A stretch of 64,000 nt of DNA from Microbacterium invictum. Lineage in GTDB: Bacteria > Actinomycetota > Actinomycetes > Actinomycetales > Microbacteriaceae. The first letter of the stretch is position 1. Each line of letters begins with the position of its first letter. Location of the stretch: contig NZ_CP139779.1 of NCBI RefSeq assembly GCF_034421375.1, positions 1,302,001-1,366,000 on the forward strand, read 5' to 3'. The translations under genes and the position numbers were made by a program. A model generated the notes under the pieces. That model ran no database searches, had not been told where the DNA came from, and saw nothing but the letters and a program-made list of their open reading frames with translations. This document shows, one piece after another, positions 46,316 to 54,025 of this stretch.

Positions 46316-47476
46316 TCAGGCGAAGATCAGTTCACTGGTCGCCCGGTGGGAGTGTAGGTAACCGAGTTGCGTCATGAGCGCTTTCACGACGGCCTTGCCC
46401 AGCTCCAGTGGCACGGCGTTACCAAGCTGGCGCTGAACTTCGACGCGCGTGCCATCGATCTTGAAGTCATCAGGGAAGGACATGAGACGAAGCATTTCCT
46501 TCACTCGGAGGCGGCGCGCACGCTCGTCGCCTGAGGCGGTGCGCACGTTCTCCCAGTGGAAGGGACCGACCCAAGGCCCGGGCTGCGCCTGAAGGGTCGT
46601 GGAAGGGCGGTTCGGGTCAAGCCGCAGCAGGAAAGTCCAATACCGGCTGCGCCACTCGAAGTGATCTCGGCCCGCGTAGCGATCGGTATGCCACAGATAG
46701 TTCTGGCCCGGCGGAACCTCAGATGCGAGTTCGCCATACACGCCATCGACAATCTCGTCGTCGCTTAGGGGCACAAGTTTAGGCAGATCTGCGAACGCCT
46801 GGGACGCGGTCACATGCGGCACTTTCGTAACGTCGATCTTCCGATCGCGTTCGCTCCACCCGGAATGCGTGGGTTCGGGAAATTCGAACTTCTCGCCGTC
46901 TCGGCGCCCGACGACGAAGACCCGGCGTCGTAGTTGCGGCACGCCGTAGTCGGCGGCAAGCAGAACCTTCCATTGCGGGTTGTATCCGAGTTCGCCGAGC
47001 GCTCTCAGTAGCCGGTCGAACTGAGCTCGATGTGTCTTGTAGGTGAGCCCTTGCACGTTCTCGAGAACAAAAGCTTCCGGGCGAGAGTCTCGAACCACGC
47101 GAACGTACTCATCGAGTAGGGAAGCGTTAGGGTCCCGGCTCTCTCTCTTCTGTTCGAGCCAGAAGCCCGATTTGCTGAATGGCGTGCACGGTGGGCCGCC
47201 CACGACAAGAACCGGCTCCGTGGAGCGAAGCCCTGCTGAAGCGAGGATCTGCTCAGTTGGAACTTCACGGATGTCGCCTGTGAGAGTCGCCGTGTTGGAG
47301 AAGTTCGTCTTCAGCGTCGCGAGCGCCGGTGCGTTGTAGTCCGTCGCGACAGCAACTCGCAGGAGACCCTCACCCGGGTCGTTTGAGACGAGCGCTTGCG
47401 CGTCAGCGCGTTCCACTGCCAGATCCAGTCCGCCGGCTCCAGAAAACAGGCTCACCACCGGTAGTTGTTCGCGCAT
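46316..47476 (-). CDS. DNA (cytosine-5-)-methyltransferase
   Basis: 386 residues with the ordered m5C methyltransferase motifs: I (VVSLFSGAGGLDLA), IV with catalytic Cys (GGPPCTPFSKSG), VI (LENVQGL), VIII (LRRRVFVVG), and X (QRQLGNAVP). It transfers methyl groups from S-adenosylmethionine to C5 of cytosine in its recognition site, protecting the island host from the adjacent nuclease. ATG 47476 is chosen for the usual motif I spacing, with GAAGG upstream. It is divergent from the putative restriction endonuclease gene with a shared spacer of 146 nt. The recognition sequence cannot be deduced. Confidence 0.93.
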   Translation of the reverse strand: MREQLPVVSLFSGAGGLDLAVERADAQALVSNDPGEGLLRVAVATDYNAPALATLKTNFSNTATLTGDIREVPTEQILASAGLRSTEPVLVVGGPPCTPFSKSGFWLEQKRESRDPNASLLDEYVRVVRDSRPEAFVLENVQGLTYKTHRAQFDRLLRALGELGYNPQWKVLLAADYGVPQLRRRVFVVGRRDGEKFEFPEPTHSGWSERDRKIDVTKVPHVTASQAFADLPKLVPLSDDEIVDGVYGELASEVPPGQNYLWHTDRYAGRDHFEWRSRYWTFLLRLDPNRPSTTLQAQPGPWVGPFHWENVRTASGDERARRLRVKEMLRLMSFPDDFKIDGTRVEVQRQLGNAVPLELGKAVVKALMTQLGYLHSHRATSELIFA

Positions 47477-47622
47477 CGTCACCTTCTCGTCTCGCACCCG
47501 CACGGGCCGGGGCCGGTGCGCGCGCATGTCTGACCAGTATCGTCGGTACCAGTCTGCCGTCTGTGTCCGACATGCCATCGATACGGTCCTGATCGGTGGA
47601 GATCCTGCCCGAGGAGGCCACT

Positions 47623-48798
47623 GTGGAGGAACCGATTGCAGGTCGATCTGTCGGGGAGGTCTATCGGGTCCAGGGACGGGCCGATCTACATGCGTTCCTC
47701 CTCGACGCCGTGGAAGAGTCCGGCGGACGCATCCTCTACGCAAGCGACGCCAGTCGAGCACCGATCTTCATTGGTGCTCAGCTCGACACTGATGAGCGCA
47801 TTGGCATGCTCATCTATCCCTTCCGTGTGACTCGGAACGCGATCAAGAATCGCCCCGTCGATGAGGTGCGTGGCCAGCTTCGCTACGGCTCAGAAGACAG
47901 CTGGGAGCGAGAACATCCCGTTGGACGTGATGTTGCCGGCCTCGACGTAACGATGATCCTCGGGATCGATATCGCTGACGACGTGGTGATCGGGCTCGAC
48001 GCGAATCTCTGGGACCCGCTGCCCATGGGAATCTCGTTCTATGCCAAGGATTCTGAACTCGACCAAGCCATGCGCAATGGATGGCACGTCTGGGAGAAGA
48101 TCAATCGCGGCGGAAGTAGACGATCTGAGCCACGCTCGCCGACCAACCTCGAGACCGTTGTCGCGTTCGTGCCGAGGCGGCTATTCGATTACGTTCGCCT
48201 CGAGCGGCGAGCGAGTGCTCTACGGCTTGATCCGGCGCTTCGCTACTCCGCGGCTCTCGCGATCGGTGACAACGCCAATCGCGACACGACGCCGATCAGG
48301 CACGTTCTCGAAGAACAGTTCGCGCTGACAAGCGAACAGATACTTGACATCATTGGCGGACGAAATCGTCTGGCGGTGGCTGTGCGCGGTGGCGTCGCCG
48401 AACATCACCTCGAGGACCAGCTGCGCCGGTCACCGGATGTCAAGCAAATCGAGCGTCTTGATGTCGATGCAATGCACGACTTCAATGTCACACTCGTGGA
48501 CGGGCGGAAACTCCGGGTCGAGTGTAAGAACGCGAGCCCGCGGACTACGGCTGGTGGCGATTTCAAGGTAGAGGTGCAAAAAACTCGCGCGTCAAAGGCG
48601 GACCCTGCCTCGCGGTTCTACCCGGTCGACGGCTTCGATGTCGTGGCGGCTTGTCTGTTCTCGCCGACGGGCAAATGGGAGTTCAGGTTTGGTGCTACCG
48701 ACGCGATGCCTCGGCATGGCAGCTTCCCGGACCGTCTTGCGCCCGTCCAGACGGTGACGGCCGATTGGCGTTCCAATCTCGCGGATCTCGAAACATGA
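47623..48798 (+). CDS. Putative PD-(D/E)XK restriction endonuclease
   Basis: 391 residues. The C-terminal part carries a nuclease-like core: HDFNVTLVDGRKLRVECKNASP, with Asp286 and E300-C301-K302 fitting the D-x(n)-E-x-K pattern, then KVEVQKTRAS and GFDVVAACLF. The N-terminal half has no family I recognise and may read the target. Placement opposite the methyltransferase makes it the cognate endonuclease by inference. GTG 47623 is selected because GAGGAGG lies 5 nt before it; a GTG 27 nt upstream has no such signal. Confidence 0.7.
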   Translation: MEEPIAGRSVGEVYRVQGRADLHAFLLDAVEESGGRILYASDASRAPIFIGAQLDTDERIGMLIYPFRVTRNAIKNRPVDEVRGQLRYGSEDSWEREHPVGRDVAGLDVTMILGIDIADDVVIGLDANLWDPLPMGISFYAKDSELDQAMRNGWHVWEKINRGGSRRSEPRSPTNLETVVAFVPRRLFDYVRLERRASALRLDPALRYSAALAIGDNANRDTTPIRHVLEEQFALTSEQILDIIGGRNRLAVAVRGGVAEHHLEDQLRRSPDVKQIERLDVDAMHDFNVTLVDGRKLRVECKNASPRTTAGGDFKVEVQKTRASKADPASRFYPVDGFDVVAACLFSPTGKWEFRFGATDAMPRHGSFPDRLAPVQTVTADWRSNLADLET

Positions 48799-48873
48799 GG
48801 ATGCGCTCGGGTCCTCGCTTGCGCGATCGGACTGCCCCTATCGAGTCTCGAACTGCTCGCGGCCGCGTGGTTT

Positions 48874-49443
48874 CTATCCCGCCGCGGTAGGCGGAGGCTC
48901 GATTACAGAACCAGACGAGGCGATCCGATCACGAATCTGAGCGACCGTGGATTCGGCGTCCCGCATCAGCTCAAGAATCGCAGCGTGATTACGCCAGTGC
49001 TGGTTCCAAAGCTCATCGCCAACTACCTCCAAGAAATCGACGCGCGTCGGGGTACCCCACTGCTCGTAGCGCCGAAGTCGTTCTGCGCGTTCGTCGAGTC
49101 CGGGGACGCCGCGCGTTGTCGGGGACAGTCGGGCGGCACCGAACAACCAGTCATACCAGTAGCTGTTTCCTTTGCTCTGATTGCACTTCCCGCATGCGGG
49201 TACAAGGTTGTGGATCTCCGAGATGTAACCGGTCGGCTGCTGATTGACTACGAGCGGCCGAAGGTGATCCCACTCGGTCGAAGGGTCACCACAGTAGGCG
49301 CACAAGACCTGGCCTGGCATCCCAAGAATGTTGAGCGCCTCCTCGACCTGGGCGGCCGTAGGCCAGATCACTGGGATGATGCCGTTCACGAAGGAGTTCG
49401 TGATGCTCGAGGAACGACCCGAGATCCGAACGGCCTTGGGCAT
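48874..49443 (-). CDS. HNH endonuclease, third gene of the RM module
   Basis: 189 residues. The zinc-containing HNH core is CAYCGDPSTEWDHLRPL...NLVPACGKCNQSKGN, with the catalytic His in WDHL and zinc Cys pairs CAYC and CGKC. The C-terminus is helical and charged. It converges on the restriction endonuclease gene. It could be a second nuclease of the RM system or an unrelated homing-type enzyme. Start uncertain: ATG 49443 is given; a GTG at 49491 adds 16 residues. Confidence 0.75.
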   Translation of the reverse strand: MPKAVRISGRSSSITNSFVNGIIPVIWPTAAQVEEALNILGMPGQVLCAYCGDPSTEWDHLRPLVVNQQPTGYISEIHNLVPACGKCNQSKGNSYWYDWLFGAARLSPTTRGVPGLDERAERLRRYEQWGTPTRVDFLEVVGDELWNQHWRNHAAILELMRDAESTVAQIRDRIASSGSVIEPPPTAAG

Positions 49444-49697
49444 TGAAAATCGGTCCAACCGTGGCACGGTTGCGAGCCTACAGATCAACACGCGAACCCT
49501 GTCAGGTCGCGAGCCGGTGGACTACATCAGCCCAAACACAGGCGCGACCGCAAAAACTCACGCAACGCGGGGTCGCAGACATAGAGGTAGGTGCCGCGCA
49601 TTCCGTGCGTCAGCAGCACCCCATAGATGTTGCGGATTACTGGAGCAGGTCGTCGTCGGTGAAGGCGATGCCCGCTCTCGAGTTGACCTTCTCGACG

Positions 49698-50018
49698 CTA
49701 AGGGGCGTCATACTTCGTGGTCCGTCCCTTCGCGCGTTCGGCAGGGTACTTGTCAGCGGTCACGACCAGTTTCGCGAGCACGATCTCGTCAGGATCGACG
49801 CTCAGCTGTTCGGCGAGGAGCATGCAGTAGGTAGGGACGTCCGCGAGTTCTTCGCTAACTCGCGGAGGGTCGGCATGATCGTTCCATTGGAAGCACTCCA
49901 GCAGCTCGCCAGCCTCGATCGAGCTGCTCTTGGCGAGGTTTGCGGGGGTGTGGAACTTGGCCCAGTTGCGCTCTCGAACGAACTCCTTCAGGGCTTGTCG
50001 AACTCGCTCACTCGTCAC
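49698..50018 (-). CDS. MazG-like nucleotide pyrophosphohydrolase
   Basis: 106 residues, an all-alpha NTP pyrophosphatase of the RS21-C6/MazG-like type: NWAKFHTPANLAKSSSIEAGELLECFQW and SEELADVPTYCMLLAEQL, with the E-x2-E and E-x2-D metal-binding pattern intact. These enzymes hydrolyse (d)NTPs, often non-canonical ones, to the monophosphate. In a defence island it might deplete or clean nucleotides, including modified ones, but this is inference. GTG 50018 gives the usual family length; an upstream start at 50075 is possible. 340 nt separates it from the divergent integrase gene. Confidence 0.82.
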   Translation of the reverse strand: MTSERVRQALKEFVRERNWAKFHTPANLAKSSSIEAGELLECFQWNDHADPPRVSEELADVPTYCMLLAEQLSVDPDEIVLAKLVVTADKYPAERAKGRTTKYDAP

Positions 50019-50358
50019 GAGTGCGACCGTGCAGGGCACCCACTTGGTTCTCCATGCCTGGCGCTCTCCCGACAATCAGCAATCAGCGAGCGGGCGCGGC
50101 GGAGTGCCGGGACCGTGAAAATAGCGCAGGCCGGAGCGCAGCGGAGCACCGAGTCTATGTCGCGAAAGCCCGGAATGGAGCCGAACTCGATCGCTACACT
50201 CTCGGCGTCGGAGGGAAGCGCGGCCCTGTACGCCAACGCCAGGTGACGACGTCTTCCGTCATCTATCCACATCTGTCATCGGCCGCATTGAAGGCATCCG
50301 GTCCGTGCTCGATACTGGCCGGATACTGACCGTCGAGCCGGCATGAGCGGAGGTCGAG

Positions 50359-51489
50359 ATGGGCAGCATCACCCCGTACGAATCGGCGAAGGGCCGCCGC
50401 TACCGCGTGCGGTATCGCAAGCCGGATCGCACCGAGGCGGAGAAGCGCGGCTTCACGACGATGCGCGAAGCGAAGCTGTACCTCTCCATGGTCACGGTGT
50501 CGAAGTCAAAGGGCGAGTACATCGACCCGTCCTCGTCGCGGGTTCCTGTCCGGATGTTCGCGGACAGCTGGCTGCGATCCAAACAACCGCCGATGTCGAA
50601 GCCGTCGTACTACATGACGCTCGAGCGCGCGTGGAAGAACCACGTCGCGCCGGTCTGGGCCGACAGGGAGATTTCTTCGATCCGTCGCTCTGAGGTTCAG
50701 GATTGGGTGTCCGACCTCGCGACGCAGAAGTCACGGACCGTCGTCCTCCGTTCGCTGGGGATCCTTGCCGGCATTCTCGATGTGGCGATCGACGATCGGC
50801 GTCTCGCGAGCAATCCGGCCCGCAACGTGCGCAACCTGCCTCGGCACGGACCGGGCAAACGTCGCGTCTACCTCTCGCACGACCAGGTCGCGACGCTGGC
50901 GGCGTGCTCCGCGCATCCGACGCTCGTCCTGACGCTGGCGTACACCGGCCTGCGGTGGGGTGAGGCGACCGGGCTGCGGGTCCGCAGCGTGAACCGCCTC
51001 CGTCGACGGTTCGTCATCGAGGAGAACGCGGTGATGATCGCGTACGAGATCCATGTCGGCACGCCGAAGACGCACGAGAAGCGCTCGGTCCCTTACCCGG
51101 AGCGTCTCGCTCCGATGATCGAGCAGGCGTGCGCCGGCAAGGGCCCGGAGGGTCTGCTGTTCGGCGACGGGGTCCATCACATGCGCAACTCGGGGGAGAA
51201 GGGGTGGTTCGCGAACGCGGTCCGGCGTGCGCAGGAGTTCGATCCGTCGATCCCGCGGCTGACTCCTCACGACCTCCGTCATACCGCTGCGTCGCTCGCG
51301 ATCAGCTCAGGCGCGAACGTGAAGGCCGTGCAGCGCATGCTCGGGCACGCGTCTGCGGCGATGACGCTGGACACGTACGCCGACCTCTTCGACGACGATC
51401 TGGATGCCGTTGCCACCCGACTGAACGACCAGATGCCGTTGGTGGCGCTGCCGTCGGGTCCGCAGACCCGCTACGCCCGACCGCAGTGA
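50359..51489 (+). CDS. Tyrosine-type site-specific integrase
   Basis: 376 residues. N-terminal arm-binding domain (about 1-60: RRYRVRYRKPDRTEAEKRGF), core-binding SAM-like domain (about 65-150), and catalytic domain with Arg in LAYTGLRWGE, H-x2-R in LTPHDLRH, His in MLGHAS and Tyr nucleophile in LDTYADLF. It points toward the tRNA-Arg attachment site 220 nt away, so it is the enzyme that inserted the island. Both arms carry ATGCGGGCAA repeats. ATG 50359 follows CGGAGGTCGAG. Full length, with all catalytic residues present. Confidence 0.95.
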   Translation: MGSITPYESAKGRRYRVRYRKPDRTEAEKRGFTTMREAKLYLSMVTVSKSKGEYIDPSSSRVPVRMFADSWLRSKQPPMSKPSYYMTLERAWKNHVAPVWADREISSIRRSEVQDWVSDLATQKSRTVVLRSLGILAGILDVAIDDRRLASNPARNVRNLPRHGPGKRRVYLSHDQVATLAACSAHPTLVLTLAYTGLRWGEATGLRVRSVNRLRRRFVIEENAVMIAYEIHVGTPKTHEKRSVPYPERLAPMIEQACAGKGPEGLLFGDGVHHMRNSGEKGWFANAVRRAQEFDPSIPRLTPHDLRHTAASLAISSGANVKAVQRMLGHASAAMTLDTYADLFDDDLDAVATRLNDQMPLVALPSGPQTRYARPQ

Positions 51490-51624
51490 CCGCAGAGAGC
51501 AGATTGCTCAGTCCTGCCGAGGCTCGAGACGTCCGAGATGCTCGTTTTCGGCGTTTCGAGACGTCCAGCGGAGTGCGCTGAAGGGGCATGTCGGTGCCCT
51601 CAGCGCGGCCTCAGAGTTTTCAGA

Positions 51625-51649
51625 ATGCGGGCAAAAAGCGGGCAAAAAC
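51625..51649. repeat. Probable integrase arm-type sites, right end
   Basis: ATGCGGGCAA (51625-51634, identical to 29630-29639) is followed by a second AGCGGGCAAAAA (51638-51649), about 60-85 bp from the attachment core. They are in direct orientation, fitting arm-binding sites. Confidence 0.5.
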
Positions 51650-51706
51650 GCCATCTGTGTGGTCTGACCTTAGAAGAAACTCCTGGTCAGAGGCTAAAAG
51701 AGACTG

Positions 51707-51778
51707 TGCCCCTGGAGGGACTCGAACCCCCAACCGTTTGCTTAGGACGCAACTGCTCTTCCATTGAGCTACAGAGGC
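51707..51778 (-). tRNA. tRNA-Arg (anticodon CCT)
   Basis: Complete cloverleaf on the minus strand: acceptor stem GCCTCTG paired with CAGGGGC, D-arm, anticodon loop GTCCTAA with anticodon CCT at positions 34-36, and T-arm GGGGGTTCGAGTCCCTC. CCA is not encoded. Its 3' third contains the island attachment core, so integration kept the gene intact. Confidence 0.95.
51709..51727. repeat. Right attachment site within tRNA-Arg
   Basis: The same 19-bp sequence as 29486-29504, covering the acceptor 3' strand and part of the T-arm. Confidence 0.9.
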
Positions 51779-51800
51779 TGGCGGATCGAGTCTAACCGCC

Positions 51801-51842
51801 GACGACGAGGGCCCCGGTGCGTGTGCACCGAGGCCCGTCGTC
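51801..51842. terminator. Hairpin terminator after the Fe-S-type protein gene
   Basis: A long inverted repeat (GACGACGAGGGCC-C-CGGTGC with GCACCG-A-GGCCCGTCGTC; loop GTGT) lies just 3' of the minus-strand small protein gene and before the tRNA 5' end. Confidence 0.7.
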
Positions 51843-51855
51843 AAACTTCAGGTCG

Positions 51856-52140
51856 TTACGCCTGCGCCGCGAGGGCGAAGCGCACCGAGCCGTCCTCGTT
51901 CATCTGAGCGTCGAGGACCTGGTCGTCCAGCGCCGCCTGCGCGGTGCTGTCGAGGAAGACGCGAGCGCCGTCCGCTTCAACGACGGCGTCCGCAGGCTCG
52001 GGCTGCGGGGCCAGGGTCAGTTCGAAACCGGCAGTGGGTGCCTCGGCTCCGCGGATGCGGATACCTGCGGCCTGGACGTCGGGGGTGCCTGCGACCACAG
52101 CCTTGACGGCGATGGCGGCGTTCTCGGTGAGAGTGAGCAT
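51856..52140 (-). CDS. HesB/IscA-like Fe-S biogenesis-type protein lacking Cys
   Basis: 94 residues. TLTENAAIAVKAVV, GIRIRG, GFELTLAP and a last strand with VFLDSTAQAALDDQVLDA align in order with the A-type Fe-S carrier (HesB/IscA) fold, but the three ligand cysteines are absent, a common actinobacterial variant annotated as Fe-S cluster biosynthesis protein. It therefore probably does not carry a cluster. ATG 52140 follows GGAAGGAGAAGCAC. Confidence 0.8.
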   Translation of the reverse strand: MLTLTENAAIAVKAVVAGTPDVQAAGIRIRGAEAPTAGFELTLAPQPEPADAVVEADGARVFLDSTAQAALDDQVLDAQMNEDGSVRFALAAQA

Positions 52141-52264
52141 GTGCTTCTCCTTCCGTGGTGGAGTCAGCCACGCTTCCGAGTATCGAGCGCAGGCGCAAGC
52201 CAGAGCGCCGATACCCAGGGTTCTTCGATGGAACACTCACGGAACGCAGAAGCGCCGCGATTGC

Positions 52265-52612
52265 CTAATTCGCGGCTTCGTACGCCTCCATCACCGACGC
52301 CGGAATGCGGCCACGCTCTGACACCGACATTCCGCGTTCTTTCGCCCACTGACGAACGGCCGTGTAGTCGGCCTGTCCCGTGCGGCGGCGCTTGCGGGAT
52401 GCCGCGGATTCGGCCTGTCGGCCGGTCGACACCGAGCGGGCGGCGTCGACATATCGGGACAATGTATTCCGGAATTCGGCGGCGTTATCGACGGTGAGGT
52501 CGATCTCATACGCGACGCCGTCGAGAGAGAAGAGAACGGTTTCACCTTCGCCGACTTCGAGGACAGTTCCGTCCAGATCGTCAACGAGTTGATGCACAAT
52601 TTTTCGGGCCAT
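52265..52612 (-). CDS. lsr2: Lsr2-family nucleoid-associated protein
   Basis: 115 residues with an N-terminal dimerisation domain (VHQLVDDLDGTVLEVGEGETVLFSLDGVAYEIDL) and a C-terminal DNA-binding domain with the AT-hook-like RGRIP. Lsr2 is the actinobacterial H-NS analogue that silences AT-rich foreign DNA. Its position about 500 bp from the right end of the island is in core DNA, so it is not island cargo. Start ATG 52612 (MARKIV) is the family norm; a GTG two codons earlier is possible. Confidence 0.95.
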   Translation of the reverse strand: MARKIVHQLVDDLDGTVLEVGEGETVLFSLDGVAYEIDLTVDNAAEFRNTLSRYVDAARSVSTGRQAESAASRKRRRTGQADYTAVRQWAKERGMSVSERGRIPASVMEAYEAAN

Positions 52613-52672
52613 GGTCACACATTATGGGGTGACGAAGATGCGAAAGGCGCCGCACCGCAGAATTTCGGCTTT

Positions 52673-53530
52673 TCAGGGGAGGAGGCCCGCCCGACGCGCT
52701 TGCATCACTGCGGCATGGCGGGTCGAGACATCCAGTTTCGCCATCGCCGATTTCAGATACGACTTCACCGTCGCTTCGCGAAGCCCCAGGGTGTCGCCGA
52801 TCTCGGCGTTCGTCTCTCCGAGGGCAGCTCGGGCGAGGACATCCGTTTCCCTGGGGGAGAGGTGGATGTCGCCGATCGACGGGTGGGGCTCATCGTGCGA
52901 GAGGGCGGCAAGTCGCTGCTCGACGCGCGCCAGGCGCCGGCGCAGCCCGTCGTCATCCACTCCTGCGGCGATGCTGCGCAGTTCGGCGTAGCTCTCGCGC
53001 AGCTCTTCGCGCGCCGCGGCGGGCATCGAGGCCGCGGGCATTTGCAACGGGGTGAAGGTCTCGAGCCGCCGCGCGACCTCGTCGCGGACGCGGAGCTCGG
53101 TCGCGAGCTCTTCCGCGACCTGGAAGGCAGGGCGGGCGATGACGTCGCCGACGCGGCGTTCGCCCCAGGATCCGCAATAGATGACGCCCCGGGGCTTTCC
53201 CGACACGAGCACCGGTACGGCGAACAGCGTGGCGATGCCCTCACCGAGGATGGCGCGGTCGTAGTCGTGCGTGATGCTGCGGGCGGTGCGGTAGTCGAGC
53301 GCGAGCCGCGGTCGCTTCTCGACGTAGGCTCGGCCGCCCAGCCCCTTCATCGGGTGGACGACGAGCCCCTCGAGGTATCGGGTGCGGGCGCCGGAGATCG
53401 CCGACACATGGATCGCGTCGTCTCGCGAGAGGCCGCCGAAGGCGACGGGGAAGCCGGTGCGGCGGGTGAGATCTCCCACGGCACGGGAAACGAGTTGCAC
53501 GTCGCTCGGAGCGCTTGACGAACCGACCAC
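52673..53530 (-). CDS. GAF-LuxR transcriptional regulator, RamA-like
   Basis: 285 residues. N-terminal GAF-like domain (about 20-150, RYLEGLVVHPMKGLGGRAYVEKRP), a coiled-coil linker, then a C-terminal LuxR helix-turn-helix (LSPRETDVLARAALGETNAEIGDTLGLREATVKSYLKSAMAKL). RamA, the acetate-metabolism activator of Corynebacterium, has this architecture. It is divergent from the DUF485-MctC transporter pair, with a 141-nt shared spacer, so it probably controls those genes. No specific operator was identified. Confidence 0.82.
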   Translation of the reverse strand: MVGSSSAPSDVQLVSRAVGDLTRRTGFPVAFGGLSRDDAIHVSAISGARTRYLEGLVVHPMKGLGGRAYVEKRPRLALDYRTARSITHDYDRAILGEGIATLFAVPVLVSGKPRGVIYCGSWGERRVGDVIARPAFQVAEELATELRVRDEVARRLETFTPLQMPAASMPAAAREELRESYAELRSIAAGVDDDGLRRRLARVEQRLAALSHDEPHPSIGDIHLSPRETDVLARAALGETNAEIGDTLGLREATVKSYLKSAMAKLDVSTRHAAVMQARRAGLLP

Positions 53531-53671
53531 GAACTACCTACTTCCGGGGGTGACGGCTACGTCGCCGCCTTTCGTAGCGTCGACCATAGCAGGCGCCTCG
53601 CCGACGGTGGGGGGCGTCGTGAGTTCGGGACCGGCGCAAATGCGCCCACGGTTTGTGTGCAAGGAGGCCAC

Positions 53672-54025
53672 ATGTCCGATCGACGCACCGAGTCCGCCCC
53701 ACCGGGTGGAATCGACTACATCGCGGTGGAGGAATCGCCGCGATTCGGGGAACTGAAACGGCGGCAGCGCAGTTTCATCTTCCCCTTCGCCCTCGCCTTC
53801 CTCGTCTGGTATTTCGCTTACGTGCTGCTGTCGTCTTTCGCGGTCGACTTCATGTCGCAGCGCGTGTGGGGTGACATCACCGTCGGCCTGATCTTCGGGC
53901 TCGGACAATTCGTCACCACCTTCGGCATCACGATGCTCTACGTCTGGTTCGCCAACCGGAAGCTCGACCCCATCGCCGAAGAGATCCGTGAAGAACTCGA
54001 GAAGCGAGAGGCGGCCGGCGCATGA
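53672..54025 (+). CDS. DUF485 membrane protein
   Basis: 117 residues with two TM helices (about 37-58 and 70-95) and flanking FGELKRRQRSFIFP and FANRKLDPIAEEI, typical of DUF485 (YjcH-like) proteins that accompany acetate/monocarboxylate symporters. The start ATG 53672 has AAGGAGG 4 nt upstream. Its stop overlaps the symporter start by four bases (ATGA), implying coupled synthesis of the two subunits. Confidence 0.9.
   Translation: MSDRRTESAPPGGIDYIAVEESPRFGELKRRQRSFIFPFALAFLVWYFAYVLLSSFAVDFMSQRVWGDITVGLIFGLGQFVTTFGITMLYVWFANRKLDPIAEEIREELEKREAAGA

Larger units (their letters stand above)
29486..51727. mobile_element. Genomic island (about 22.2 kb) integrated in tRNA-Arg(CCT)
   Basis: It is bounded by two identical 19-bp copies of the tRNA 3' region (29486-29504 and 51709-51727), carries a tyrosine integrase next to the intact tRNA, an excisionase-like gene near the other end, a decayed MobF relaxase and mostly defence-like cargo. 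Codon use and base composition inside are visibly less GC-extreme than in the flanks. The decayed relaxase and fragment genes indicate an old or partly degraded integrative (mobilizable or conjugative) element. Confidence 0.9.
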
